Shown here piece after piece: positions 1 to 8,991 of a stretch of 64,000 bases of DNA. This DNA comes from Leucothrix mucor DSM 2157 (GTDB lineage Bacteria; Pseudomonadota; Gammaproteobacteria; Thiotrichales; Thiotrichaceae), in NCBI RefSeq assembly GCF_000419525.1, contig NZ_ATTE01000001.1, positions 1,964,655 to 2,028,654 on the forward strand, read 5' to 3'. The notes under the pieces were generated by a model, which was not told the DNA's origin, made no database searches, and saw nothing but the letters and a program-made list of their open reading frames with translations. The translations under genes and the position numbers were made by a program. Every line of letters starts with the position of its first letter. Position 1 is the first letter of the stretch.

Positions 1-906
1 ACCTTAGCGCGCGGTAGCGAGGATGCTAAAGTCATCGTGCGTCTACCTAAGCAAGAGCGTTACTCGGTAACGGCGTTGGAGAAAATTCGCATTCGTACCA
101 GTAATGGCGATTTAATCCCGCTACTGGAAGTTGCTGATGTTGAAATCCAACAAGGCTTTTCCAAGATCAGCCGTTATGACGGTCAACGAGTACTGACAAT
201 CGCCGCCGATGCGGATAAAGAAAATGTCGATATGCCACGCATTCAAGCAGAAATGCTGGAATGGTTGCCGCAGATTTTGCTTAGCTATCCGGATGTCGGC
301 TACAGTTTTGAGGGAGAGCTGAAAGAGCAATCTGAAGCATTTGGTAGTCTTTATTTTGGACTTGCCTTCGCGCTACTGGGTATATATTGCCTATTAGCGA
401 TTCCTTTTCGCTCTTATGTGCAACCTTTTATCGTTATGGGGGTCATTCCGTTTAGCATTATTGGTTCGCTCATTGGTCATGCCATTATGGGAATGACCTT
501 GAGTATTAGTAGTATTCTTGGGATGCTTGCGCTCACCGGCGTGGTCGTGAATGACTCGCTGGTATTGGTGGACTACATCAACCGCAAACGACTCGAAGGT
601 ATGGACCTGCTGGAAGCGGTCAGAAAGGCCGGTGGCGCACGTTTTCGCCCCATATTACTGACGTCGCTTACAACCTTTGCCGGTTTGCTGCCACTAATGT
701 TCGAGAAAAGTACCCAGGCACAGTTTCTGATTCCGATGGCAGTCAGCCTCGGGTATGGCATCTTATTTGCCACCCTGCTGTCATTGGTGCTGGTGCCGGT
801 TAGTTATCTGGTGCTGGAAGACATTAAGCGAATCCTGCACTGGATTTACAGACTAGTATTTAATATTGATGAATCAGAGAAAAAACCGGAACCTGCAAGT
901 ACTTAA
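1..906 (+). CDS. RND efflux transporter permease, C-terminal part (5'-truncated by window)
   Basis: The reading frame is open from base 1, so the gene starts outside the window and about 301 C-terminal residues are visible. They match the last third of an AcrB/HAE1-type or CzcA-like inner-membrane RND pump: a porter-domain tail, then hydrophobic helices containing GVVVNDSLVLVDYINRKR and the LTSLTTFAGLLPLMFEKS stretch typical of the TM10-TM12 region. Such proteins form proton-driven trimers with a periplasmic adaptor and an outer-membrane channel, which should lie upstream. The substrate cannot be judged from this fragment. The downstream esterase gene begins inside this gene's 3' end, suggesting co-transcription. 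Confidence 0.9.
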   Translation, partial: TLARGSEDAKVIVRLPKQERYSVTALEKIRIRTSNGDLIPLLEVADVEIQQGFSKISRYDGQRVLTIAADADKENVDMPRIQAEMLEWLPQILLSYPDVGYSFEGELKEQSEAFGSLYFGLAFALLGIYCLLAIPFRSYVQPFIVMGVIPFSIIGSLIGHAIMGMTLSISSILGMLALTGVVVNDSLVLVDYINRKRLEGMDLLEAVRKAGGARFRPILLTSLTTFAGLLPLMFEKSTQAQFLIPMAVSLGYGILFATLLSLVLVPVSYLVLEDIKRILHWIYRLVFNIDESEKKPEPAST

Positions 907-1708
907 CAAAGCTGCCCTGTTTATTTGTGGCTGGCTATTATTAAGCAGCCACATCGCCTTAGCCGATGAGATCGACCTGCATGTCATGGGCGGCCAGTCC
1001 AATATGCAAGGTTGGCGCAGCGATGCACGTTATTATCCCGCTGACCCGCGACACCTGGACAGTACAATCCCCTTCTACTATGAAGCGGTCGACTATGCCT
1101 CGACCAAACGCCAATGGGAAACGCTACACTCCCAAGGTGGGCACTTTGCACTCGGTCATTTTGGTCCTGAAGTAACTTTTGCTCGTGCAGTTAAGAACTA
1201 TGGCTTCAAGCCCGCCATTTTTAAATTCAGCTTTGGTAGCAGTAGTCTTGAAACAGTTTGGAAAAGCCCGGGACAAGGCGGCTTATATGATCGGATGATT
1301 CGCGAACTGCAACACTCGATTAACCTGTTAAAGCAACAGGGCCATCAGGTAACCATCCGCTCATTCACTTGGATTCAAGGTGAAACTGATGCCGGAAACG
1401 ATGGCTTGGCTAATCGTTATTACTACAACCTTCAGCGCTTAATACATCATTTTCGTCATAACATCGCCAGAAACCCTAGGTTACCGGTGATTCTGGGCGT
1501 GGATGAACAACATCCATTAGTTAAGCAGCGTCCACAAGTGATTGCCGCTCAGCAAAAGCTGGCCGTTGAAGATGCGAATACGGCTTACACTTCGATGCTG
1601 GGACTGGAAAAATCAGACGTGACGCACTTAACCGCTAATGGTGTTATCCAACATGGCAATCGCTTATTTAAGGCGTATCTACAACTGGCTTATCATCTGG
1701 ACTTTTAG
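869..1708 (+). CDS. Secreted SASA-type (sialate O-acetylesterase-like) carbohydrate esterase
   Basis: The protein has about 279 residues with a signal peptide (hydrophobic LFICGWLLLSSHIALA, then DE). It carries the SGNH-type blocks of the sialate O-acetylesterase/SASA family: GQSNMQG with the nucleophile Ser soon after the signal, a GPEVTFARA block, and WIQGETDA in the middle. It probably deacetylates a carbohydrate or related ester in the periplasm or outside the cell; the substrate is unknown. The start chosen is ATG 869, since a TTG at 866 adds only one residue. It overlaps the RND gene by 38 bases and its 3' end overlaps the convergent hydrolase by 41 bases. Confidence 0.82.
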   Translation: MNQRKNRNLQVLNKAALFICGWLLLSSHIALADEIDLHVMGGQSNMQGWRSDARYYPADPRHLDSTIPFYYEAVDYASTKRQWETLHSQGGHFALGHFGPEVTFARAVKNYGFKPAIFKFSFGSSSLETVWKSPGQGGLYDRMIRELQHSINLLKQQGHQVTIRSFTWIQGETDAGNDGLANRYYYNLQRLIHHFRHNIARNPRLPVILGVDEQHPLVKQRPQVIAAQQKLAVEDANTAYTSMLGLEKSDVTHLTANGVIQHGNRLFKAYLQLAYHLDF

Positions 1709-3332
1709 TTAGGTCTGCAGAGTCATCACTAGAATCAGCTGGCGTTTCATCAGCTGATTCTATGTCTGGCATCTCCCAATCCACCACCCTGCCTGTTTGC
1801 TCATACCCACGCTCATCTTTATCGCAGAATGCCGTTTTCTTAAGATCAGGGTTTAGAAACAATTGAACTTCGTCGCTGGCGCACAGTGATGAAGACAGCA
1901 CTGCATGGGCCATATCCGCATATTCCAGATAACGACTATTAGGCAGATTAGCAGCAAGTTGTTTGCCCCATTCCGGCGGTGTCACCGAATCCAAAGCACC
2001 CGCCAAAATTAATGTTGGCTTATCCGTACTGGCAGGTTCACGATGATTGCGTGATTCGGTCACTGCTTGGTTTCGCCAATTGGCACACATCTTGGGATCG
2101 TAAAGTGCATCAGGCGACCAATCGAGCATCGGGTATTTTTCACGAAACGGCTGTAGTCGCCGCATCAATTCATCCGCTTTAAACTGACCATTTTCAGAGC
2201 ACTCAATAACCATATAGACGGTATCGCTGAACTCCTCAAACAACTCTACTTCCAGATAGTTACTGGCGAGTTTTAATAACGATTTACTGTCTGTGTCAGC
2301 ATCGTTAACCGCCTTGATACCGGCAGGAATATCACCAAATAAGCGAGAGTCGTAGCCTGTGTAATCTAGCAATAAGATCATTCGCTCAGCGGTTAACATC
2401 AAAGGTTTGGAGGGCTTTTTACTGTCTTCTCTCGGTACTTGCAGCAATAAAGGCTCACGACTTAACGTGTTCAGCGCATCCATCAAAGAGGAGGAAAGCT
2501 CTGGATAGGCATCATTGCAAAGCTCGTCAGTTTCACAGCGCTGCATAAGGCGCTGAATACCATTAAAGCTGTTCTCAGCCAAGGTTTCAAAACCGTCATA
2601 ACGAGGCGGATACACCGAATCCAATACCATGGATTTCACGATATCCGGATACTGGCGGGTCGTTTCCAGCGCAAGGCGTGTGCCATAAGACACACCATTC
2701 AATACCCACTGCTCAACGTCTAGCAGGTCACGAAGATCCGCGATATCCGATGCACTATAGCTGGTACTAAGCTGTTTTAAATAAGGTTTCAGTGCAGGCT
2801 GCTCTGCGTACTGATCATAGCAATGCTGCATTTGACGCTTGAACTGTTCAAAGTCTTCACGCCCACTGAGATCTTGCGCTAAGGTTTCAAGTCGCAACTC
2901 ATTGCTATCTTTACAACGAAGCAAGGGCTCACTGAGGCCCGTACCACGCTGGTCGAACATAACCGAATCTAACCCCCAACCCTGAGCGACAAACTCACTA
3001 ATCCAATAAGGCACCGTATCCTTATCGATATAGGCGGCGCCACCTGGCCCACCGGCCAGACTTATCATAGAGATGCTGCTGTTTTTAAACCAAGAATCAC
3101 GCATCACCAACACCGGTAATTTGAATACCGGTGTGTGGGGTGATTGCTTACGGGTATACAGGTAGGCGCAGTCGATGCGTATTAATTTCGTATTTTCAAA
3201 CCAGCACTCGGCAGGCTCCAGCCTCGCACCATTAGGTAACGTGGCTGGCCGAATGCTTAATGGGTTCCAGAAAAAGAAACCAGAACCCAATAGCGCTAAT
3301 GAAACTATTAATGAAGCACGAAAAATACGCAA
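1668..3332 (-). CDS. Alpha/beta hydrolase, tripeptidyl-aminopeptidase (TAP-like) family, exported
   Basis: This 554-residue protein has an N-terminal hydrophobic segment (ASLIVSLALLGSGFFFW) that is a signal or anchor. The fold markers are all present: the oxyanion region SLAGGPGGAAY, FDQRGTGLS, nucleophile elbow GVSYG (Ser near residue 218), the acid in LILAGALDSVTPP and the His in YADMAHAV. It resembles proline iminopeptidase/TAP-like serine hydrolases with a C-terminal TAP domain. It probably cleaves peptides or small esters in the periplasm. The last 30 or so residues are acidic and low-complexity. It begins 10 bases after thrC and is probably the last gene of the hom-thrC unit; no functional tie to threonine synthesis is evident. 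Confidence 0.85.
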   Translation of the reverse strand: MRIFRASLIVSLALLGSGFFFWNPLSIRPATLPNGARLEPAECWFENTKLIRIDCAYLYTRKQSPHTPVFKLPVLVMRDSWFKNSSISMISLAGGPGGAAYIDKDTVPYWISEFVAQGWGLDSVMFDQRGTGLSEPLLRCKDSNELRLETLAQDLSGREDFEQFKRQMQHCYDQYAEQPALKPYLKQLSTSYSASDIADLRDLLDVEQWVLNGVSYGTRLALETTRQYPDIVKSMVLDSVYPPRYDGFETLAENSFNGIQRLMQRCETDELCNDAYPELSSSLMDALNTLSREPLLLQVPREDSKKPSKPLMLTAERMILLLDYTGYDSRLFGDIPAGIKAVNDADTDSKSLLKLASNYLEVELFEEFSDTVYMVIECSENGQFKADELMRRLQPFREKYPMLDWSPDALYDPKMCANWRNQAVTESRNHREPASTDKPTLILAGALDSVTPPEWGKQLAANLPNSRYLEYADMAHAVLSSSLCASDEVQLFLNPDLKKTAFCDKDERGYEQTGRVVDWEMPDIESADETPADSSDDSADLTKSPDDKPVVDTP

Positions 3333-3342
3333 ATAAGCGACC

Positions 3343-4818
3343 TCAGAGGAATGACAAAATAGTCTTTTCGATATCGTCTTTATCGATCAGCGTTTTCTGG
3401 GCAATCGGCTTATCAAACAAGGCTTCAATCTGAGCCGGAATCTGAATATTCGCTTTGGCCGAAATATTCTTCAACGCATCCAAATCGCCACTACCAGACT
3501 CTGTACCAATCGCTTCTGCAATAGTCATTGAGAACTTAGTCCACTCAGCAGTAGAGGTTACAATTGTCTTCAGAGGCTTGTCACGGCAGTTATCATAGAC
3601 CTTGAGGCAGGTCGCGGTGTGTGGGTCCATTAAATAGCCATCTTCAAAACAACGCTTTACGTAGCCTACTGTTTCCTCATCATCACAATGATCTGCCGCA
3701 AAAATCGCCTTTAGCTCAGCATGCTCAGAGGGGGATAGCTCATAGAAGCGCTCGGTATCCAGCTGATACATCAACTCTCTGGTACGCTCAGCACCAAATA
3801 AATCAAACAGAATACGTTCAACATTGGAGGCTTTCAGAATATCCATTGCCGGTGCCACAGTAGGAATTACTGAAGCGCCACGGAAATCATAATGACCATC
3901 CTGAATCAAACCAGTCAGCACTTTATTGTTGTTAGTTGAAATCAAAATCTTCTCAACCGGCAAGCCCATCTGCATGGCATAGTAAGCACCCAATGCATTA
4001 CCAAAATTACCACTAGGAACAGCAATATAGATCTTCTCACCTAAAGTGATTTCTTCGCGACGGACCAGTTCCAGATAAGCCGAGATATGGTAAATAATCT
4101 GGAAAATAATGCGCCCGAAGTTAACCGAGTTAGCTGCTGATAAGTGAATCTTTTTCTCACTCAGTGTTTGCTTGAAACTCTGCGAACCTAGCAACTGCTT
4201 CAATGCGCTTTGAGCATCATCAAAGTCACCGTGAATACCAATAACTCTCAGGTTATCAGCATCTTCAGTGATCATTTGAAGACGCTGCACATCCGAAGTT
4301 CCGCCTTCAGGATACATGCAGGCTACACGAACCCGCTCACGGTTCTTAAAGGTTTCTAATGCCGCAGGCCCGGTGTCTCCACTGGTCGCAGCCAGAATCA
4401 GATAATCCTCATCACGATACTTCGCTAACGCAGAAAGCAATACACCAAACGGCTGTAAAGCCATGTCTTTAAAGGCGCGGGTTGGGCCGTGATACAGCTC
4501 ACTTACAAATAAATCGTCACGCACTTTAACCAAAGGCGTTGGATCATTCGGGTCATCAAACTGATCATAAGAGCTCAACGCTTCATCAATCACTCGCTCG
4601 GCAATATCAATCTCGAAGGCCTGAAGCAGCGCTTTGGCTAACTGCTTGTAGCTGGAGTTCAGATGCGCTTTTAAAAAGGCTTCACCTAAATCTGGCAGCG
4701 TTTCTGGTGCATAAATCCCGCCATAGGAAGCAATCGGGCCAAGAATGGCTTCTGAAAAATTAACATTAACCGGGTGCTGTGGCTGCGAATCATTACCACG
4801 GGTTTCTATAAACTTCAT
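3343..4818 (-). CDS. thrC: Threonine synthase
   Basis: This PLP enzyme converts O-phospho-L-homoserine to L-threonine, the last step of the pathway. The 491 residues fit the longer threonine synthase class. The Schiff-base lysine lies in GPTRAFKDMALQPFG (Lys117), followed by the phosphate-binding AATSGDTGPAA loop and the AVPSGNFGNALGAYYA block. The N-terminus (MKFIETRG, then SYGGIYAP) is typical. It follows hom by 33 bases on the same strand, so the two are an operon. Homoserine kinase (thrB) is not in the window, so the intermediate step must be encoded elsewhere. Confidence 0.97.
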   Translation of the reverse strand: MKFIETRGNDSQPQHPVNVNFSEAILGPIASYGGIYAPETLPDLGEAFLKAHLNSSYKQLAKALLQAFEIDIAERVIDEALSSYDQFDDPNDPTPLVKVRDDLFVSELYHGPTRAFKDMALQPFGVLLSALAKYRDEDYLILAATSGDTGPAALETFKNRERVRVACMYPEGGTSDVQRLQMITEDADNLRVIGIHGDFDDAQSALKQLLGSQSFKQTLSEKKIHLSAANSVNFGRIIFQIIYHISAYLELVRREEITLGEKIYIAVPSGNFGNALGAYYAMQMGLPVEKILISTNNNKVLTGLIQDGHYDFRGASVIPTVAPAMDILKASNVERILFDLFGAERTRELMYQLDTERFYELSPSEHAELKAIFAADHCDDEETVGYVKRCFEDGYLMDPHTATCLKVYDNCRDKPLKTIVTSTAEWTKFSMTIAEAIGTESGSGDLDALKNISAKANIQIPAQIEALFDKPIAQKTLIDKDDIEKTILSFL

Positions 4819-4851
4819 AAGGTGTCCTGATATTCGATTGACGACGTAGAT

Positions 4852-6162
4852 TTAACCAAGGTTTTCAACACGGATGCGAGTCACTTTGCCCGTCACCACA
4901 TCCAAAGCCTCAATTTTAGCAATGGCTTGATTCATATCCCCTTCATTCACGACTTTAGTCAGCAGGATAATATCCGCTTTACCATTCGTCTTGCTGGTCT
5001 CTTTCTGAATGAATGCTTCGATACTAATATTATCATCGCCCAGAATACGCGTGATATTCGCCAGCACACCCGCCTCATCCCGCGCACTTAAACGCAGGTA
5101 AAATGCCGTATCAACCGCATCCATTGCAAGCACAGGGTGATCTGATAAAGAGTCCGGCTGGAATGCCAGATGAGGAACACGATTTTCCGGATCAGAAGTC
5201 AGCACGCGTGCAATATCGATGATATCTGCAACAACCGCAGACGCTGTAGGCTCGCCACCAGCACCAGCACCGTAATACATGGTTGGGCCAACTGCATCGC
5301 CTTTCACTAATACTGCATTCATCACGCCATTTACATTAGCGATCAAACGATCTTTAGGAATCAGTGTTGGGTGAACGCGTTGTTCAATACCACGCTCAGT
5401 TCGACGGGCAATACCCAAATGCTTAATGCCATAGCCAAGCTCATCGGCATAGCCCACATCTTCACTCGAAATATCGCTAATCCCTTCCATATAAGTCTTT
5501 TCAAACTGCAATGGAATACCGAAGGCGATTGAAGAAAGAATAGTCAGTTTATGGCCGGCATCAATGCCTTCCACATCAAAGGTAGGGTCTGACTCTGCAT
5601 AGCCCAGCGCCTGTGCTTCGGCTAATACATCTTCAAAATCACGTCCCTTATCCCGCATTTCGCTAAGAATAAAGTTACCTGTTCCATTAATAATACCGGC
5701 TAACCAATTGATTTTGTTAGCGGACAAACCTTCACGCAGAGATTTGATAATTGGAATTCCACCGGCAACTGCGGCCTCAAAAGCAACAATAACGCCTTTT
5801 TCACGGGCTTTTTCGAAGATTTCATTACCATGTACTGCGATCAGCGCTTTGTTGGCTGTCACAACATGTTTACCATTTTCAATGGCTTGCAGCACTAAGC
5901 TCTTAGCTGGCTCATCACCGCCATACAGCTCAACCACGACTTCAATGTCAGGATCATTGACCACATCGAAAGGGTCACGGGTGATACGACTGCCAGATAG
6001 ACCTAAGCCTTCCGGCAACTCAGTCTTGGACGTTGAAACATAGTCAATAATAATGCCACGCCCTGCCCGACGAGCAATTTCTTCTGCATTACGTTTTAAG
6101 ACAGTTGCTGTTCCACTGCCTACCGTGCCCAAACCTAAAAGACCAACTTTTACCGGAGTCAT
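4852..6162 (-). CDS. hom: Homoserine dehydrogenase
   Basis: The enzyme reduces aspartate semialdehyde to homoserine at the branch point of the Thr/Met pathways. It is 436 residues, the usual monofunctional form without an aspartokinase domain. An N-terminal Rossmann motif LGLGTVGSG (Gly10/12/15) is followed by GGDEPAKSLVLQAIENGKHVVTANKAL and the catalytic-domain blocks GIINGTGNFILSEM and AQALGYAESDPTFDVEG. A C-terminal ACT domain (from about residue 350, YLRLSARDEAGVLANITRIL) is the likely threonine-feedback site. It is the first gene of hom-thrC-hydrolase, 137 bases downstream of rpoS on the same strand. Confidence 0.97.
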   Translation of the reverse strand: MTPVKVGLLGLGTVGSGTATVLKRNAEEIARRAGRGIIIDYVSTSKTELPEGLGLSGSRITRDPFDVVNDPDIEVVVELYGGDEPAKSLVLQAIENGKHVVTANKALIAVHGNEIFEKAREKGVIVAFEAAVAGGIPIIKSLREGLSANKINWLAGIINGTGNFILSEMRDKGRDFEDVLAEAQALGYAESDPTFDVEGIDAGHKLTILSSIAFGIPLQFEKTYMEGISDISSEDVGYADELGYGIKHLGIARRTERGIEQRVHPTLIPKDRLIANVNGVMNAVLVKGDAVGPTMYYGAGAGGEPTASAVVADIIDIARVLTSDPENRVPHLAFQPDSLSDHPVLAMDAVDTAFYLRLSARDEAGVLANITRILGDDNISIEAFIQKETSKTNGKADIILLTKVVNEGDMNQAIAKIEALDVVTGKVTRIRVENLG

Positions 6163-6299
6163 TTACTCTACCTGTCAACACAAAATCGGAAGCAAACAAT
6201 CAGCCTTAACTCTACTGAATCAACGGCTAATTGCTGCTAAAAAAAATTGCGCCAAGTATAATGTAACGGCACCAAATAGGCTACGCCTAAGCTGGCTTG

Positions 6300-7232
6300 T
6301 CAGGAACTCTGCAAAAATAACTCACGCGAACCGCCTTCCTGCTCCAAAATTCGCTTCAAACGCTTCAAGGCATTCATCTGAATTTGCCGCACTCGCTCTC
6401 GAGTAATCTCCATCGCCGCACTGACTTCTTCCAAGGTTGCATAGTCGTGACCATGTAAACCGAAGCGACGCACGATGACCTCCTGCTGCTTTGCATCTAA
6501 CTGGCTCAACCAAATATCAATCGCTTTAGCAATATCAGACTCCATCGCAACCTGATCTGGTCCTCGTACCGTTTCAGCCGCAATAAAATCCATCACCGAC
6601 GACTCACCACCGCTACCAACCTTATAATCTAAAGAGGTCGTTGATTCAGTATGACGTAGCAGGCCATGCACTTCTGACTCCGGCTTATCCAAGCCCTTGG
6701 CGATATCGCTGACACTCGGCTCAGCGCCATAGCGCTGCGTAAGCTCGGCGCGTTTACGTAAACAACAATTCAGGGCTTTATTAACATGGATGGGTAAGCG
6801 GATGGTACGGGACTGATTCATGAGTCCGCGTTCGATACTCTGGCGTATCCACCAGATCGCGTAGGTTGAGAAACGAAACCCTTTCTCTGGGTCAAACTTT
6901 TCAACGGCGTGGATCAAGCCTAAGTTACCTTCTTCAACCAGATCAAGCAGACCTAGCCCACGATTCAGGTAGCGTCGTGATATTTTTACAACCAATCGCA
7001 AGTTTGACGTGATCATTCGCTTGCGAGCGGCCTCTTCTCCTTTTTGCACCAATCGTCCGTAATAAACTTCCTCCTCGGCGCTTAATAACGGACTTGATTC
7101 GATCTCCCTTAGGTAGATGTGAATGGCTTCCTGAGACTGCTTTCCTCCAATTCCTGATCGTAAACCAATACTGGATGGGGATCTGGCAGACTCTGATGAG
7201 GGTGTATTTCCTTGTACTCCAATCGCACTCAT
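6300..7232 (-). CDS. rpoS: RNA polymerase sigma factor RpoS (sigma-38)
   Basis: This 310-residue group-2 sigma factor directs stationary-phase and general stress transcription. Region 1.2 (IHIYLREIESSPLLSAEEE), region 2 (NLRLVVKISRRYLNRGLGLLD and FRFSTYAIWWIRQSIER), region 3 (RLPIHVNKALN) and the region 4 helix-turn-helix (TLEEVSAAMEITRERVRQI) are all present and in order. The short N-terminus without region 1.1 separates it from RpoD, and the length and RLPIHVNK block favour RpoS. It is not adjacent to nlpD, the usual gammaproteobacterial neighbour; instead it is divergent from a ypfJ-like gene. The 243-base divergent region shows no promoter I would call. Confidence 0.92.
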   Translation of the reverse strand: MSAIGVQGNTPSSESARSPSSIGLRSGIGGKQSQEAIHIYLREIESSPLLSAEEEVYYGRLVQKGEEAARKRMITSNLRLVVKISRRYLNRGLGLLDLVEEGNLGLIHAVEKFDPEKGFRFSTYAIWWIRQSIERGLMNQSRTIRLPIHVNKALNCCLRKRAELTQRYGAEPSVSDIAKGLDKPESEVHGLLRHTESTTSLDYKVGSGGESSVMDFIAAETVRGPDQVAMESDIAKAIDIWLSQLDAKQQEVIVRRFGLHGHDYATLEEVSAAMEITRERVRQIQMNALKRLKRILEQEGGSRELFLQSS

Positions 7233-7475
7233 ACTGATTCTCTCTCACATTATGGTAGTTTTTTTCGGATATTTATCCTTATCGTTATTTCTCATTATTA
7301 TTTTATTATGGCCTAACAATGCCAGATAAGTTCAAAAGTATATCTACCTAAATCTAGTCAGACGCCAGCGTTACAGAAGTACTGATGAGCGGTAACATTC
7401 AGCGGTAAGGTTTTGTAATGCATCAATTACTGTGTATCATTATCTTTTATATTATAAGTAATGCAGGGTTGGGAT

Positions 7476-8336
7476 ATGCGCTGGAAAGGACGTAAACAAA
7501 GTACCAATATTGAAGATCGCCGTGGCGGTAGTAGCGGAGGATTTCGACGACCTTCTGGCGGCGTCAAGGTAGGCGGCGTAGGCTTCATTATTATGTTGTT
7601 AGTATTTCTGTTTACCGGCCAAGGTCAGGGGTTGCTTGATATGGTCGGTGGCGACATGACTCAAAGCAGCGCATCACCGCAAAGCACCGGTGGCGGCATC
7701 AACGATGAAGGTAGAGAGTTTATTGCCGTCGTTGTGAAAGATACTGAAGATGTTTGGAATCCTATATTCCAGCAAGCTGGCGCGCGTTACCGTGAACCTA
7801 CTGTTGTGTTGTTTAATGACCGGGTCAGTTCTGCCTGCGGTATGACCTCCTCTGCAACCGGCCCTTTCTACTGCCCCGGCGATGAACAGATTTATTTAGA
7901 CCTTAGCTTCTTCAGTGAATTAAGCAAAATGGGGGTTGTTGGTGACTTCGCTCAAGCTTATGTCGTCGCGCACGAAGTTGGCCATCATGTACAAAAAGTA
8001 CAGGGTATCTCTGATGAGGTTGTCAAACTTCAGCGCCAAAGCAGTAAAATTCAGGCGAACAAACTATCCGTCCTGCTAGAGCTACAAGCCGATTGCTACG
8101 CAGGCATCTGGGCCAGACGTCAGGCCAACTACAATCTATTAGATGATGGTGACTTGGAAGAAGCCATGAATGCCGCTGGTAGCATTGGTGATGACCGGAT
8201 GCAAAAGCGCGCGGGTCAGTGGGTTAACCCGGATGGATTTACTCATGGCTCTTCGGCGCAGCGTATGGAATGGCTGAAAAAGGGAATGCTAAGCGGTAAT
8301 CCAAGCGACTGTGACACTTTCGCCGCGCTTCGCTAA
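7476..8336 (+). CDS. ypfJ: YpfJ-type neutral zinc metallopeptidase
   Basis: The protein has about 286 residues. The N-terminus MRWKGRKQSTNIEDRRG is the family hallmark, so ATG 7476 is preferred over the in-frame ATG 7461; an AGGGTT-like ribosome site precedes it. A Gly-rich stretch and one membrane helix (about residues 25-45, GGVGFIIMLLVFLFTG) place the bulk in the periplasm. The zinc site HEVGHH is near residue 170 and the third ligand probably lies in LLELQADCYAGIWA. Family members are putative neutral zinc peptidases of unknown substrate. It is monocistronic, divergent from rpoS and followed by a strong terminator. Confidence 0.9.
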   Translation: MRWKGRKQSTNIEDRRGGSSGGFRRPSGGVKVGGVGFIIMLLVFLFTGQGQGLLDMVGGDMTQSSASPQSTGGGINDEGREFIAVVVKDTEDVWNPIFQQAGARYREPTVVLFNDRVSSACGMTSSATGPFYCPGDEQIYLDLSFFSELSKMGVVGDFAQAYVVAHEVGHHVQKVQGISDEVVKLQRQSSKIQANKLSVLLELQADCYAGIWARRQANYNLLDDGDLEEAMNAAGSIGDDRMQKRAGQWVNPDGFTHGSSAQRMEWLKKGMLSGNPSDCDTFAALR

Positions 8337-8359
8337 GCTTAAACGCAGGATATGAAACA

Positions 8360-8397
8360 GGGCTAACTGAATATTCCGTTCAGTTAGCCCTTAATTT
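8360..8397 (+). terminator. Rho-independent terminator after ypfJ
   Basis: A perfect 12-bp stem GGGCTAACTGAA / TTCAGTTAGCCC (8360-8371 and 8379-8390) with a 7-base loop, followed by TTAATTTTGTTT. It lies 23 bases past the ypfJ stop codon. Confidence 0.85.
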
Positions 8398-8556
8398 TGT
8401 TTAAAAACTAGCAAAATGAGCCATGCGATTCAAATTTAGGGGAATTTAACGGAGCCGCTAAGTGATTGTTTGTATTGTAAATACACATTAAATCGCAGTA
8501 ACTTACCGCTTATCTGAATAACATTAAGGTTGGATTCAGCCAAATCCGCTTAATCT

Positions 8557-8645
8557 ACACATGTCTTCAGGAGGAACTGCTTTTCTCGGGGTTTGTGGTA
8601 GCAGTTCGACTTGAACATGTGTTTGATATAAAAATTATATCTTTT
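8557..8645 (+). other. Long imperfect hairpin followed by AT-rich hairpin and T-run
   Basis: ACACATGT (8557-8564) pairs with ACATGTGT (8615-8622), and inside it AACTGC (8575-8580) pairs with GCAGTT (8601-8606). Three bases later GATATAA/TTATATC (8625-8631 and 8635-8641) is followed by TTTT, which could terminate a short transcript. No open frame covers it. It may be a small RNA of its own or the 5' part of the structured region that follows. Confidence 0.4.
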
Positions 8646-8869
8646 AGCTGTTAATGACACTCAACAGCCTAGCACAAACCATGAACATGTTGAAGACAAT
8701 CAAGTAAGCGCTTGAATCGACCAATGATTGGGGAGTCGGTTTGCTGGTAGCAAAGACTTGAAGGCGGTCGGAAATTTACGGGGGTATAGTTCTGACACTC
8801 AACGCTCTTAGAGCATTGTTAAGTTGCCTGTTACGTTTATAGGCGAGCTGGAAACAGCTCGTCTTTTTT
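8646..8869 (+). ncRNA. Candidate structured non-coding RNA of unknown family
   Basis: About 220 bases with no convincing ORF contain a chain of hairpins: GCTGTT/AACAGC (8647-8668 region); AGTC..TTTGCT-GGT-AGCAAA-GACT (8734-8758); GCTC-TTA-GAGC flanked by CAAC/GTTG (about 8801-8826). The stretch ends in a strong intrinsic terminator: GGCGAGCTG (8842-8850), a GAAA loop, CAGCTCGTC (8855-8863), then T6. The 11-mer TGACACTCAAC occurs twice (8655 and 8793), each time inside a hairpin. The terminator has no upstream protein gene of its own, because ypfJ already ends at 8360-8397, which argues for a transcript made here. Comparison from memory with RNase P, tmRNA, 6S and SRP RNA signatures found no match. 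Confidence 0.45.
8842..8869 (+). terminator. Strong Rho-independent terminator of the candidate ncRNA
   Basis: A 9-bp stem (one G-T pair) closed by a GAAA tetraloop and followed by six T. It points along the + strand and lies 122 bases before the next + strand gene. Confidence 0.8.
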
Positions 8870-8934
8870 ATTGCCTTAATTTCCTTAAAAACCTCGCAAA
8901 CCTTCAAAAAATCAATGATCTGAACCTCTTTCAC

Positions 8935-8965
8935 TTGATAAGCACTTACATAGGGCATATATAAT
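8935..8965 (+). promoter_or_regulatory. Putative sigma-70 promoter of the XpaC/TelA/SPFH operon
   Basis: TTGATA (8935-8940) is followed by TATATA (8958-8963, 17-base spacing) or TATAAT (8960-8965, 19-base spacing). It lies about 30 bases upstream of the first small ORF of the operon and downstream of the ncRNA terminator, so the operon looks independently transcribed. Confidence 0.5.
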
Positions 8966-8991
8966 ACCCGTGTATTTACGAGGAAAGTCAC

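Noticed and set aside
8557..8869. Could this be RNase P RNA, tmRNA, 6S or SRP RNA?
   Set aside because: Signature blocks (for example the tmRNA tag frame and CCA-like ends, the RNase P GAGGAAAGTCC core, the SRP GNRA/asymmetric loop) are not seen.
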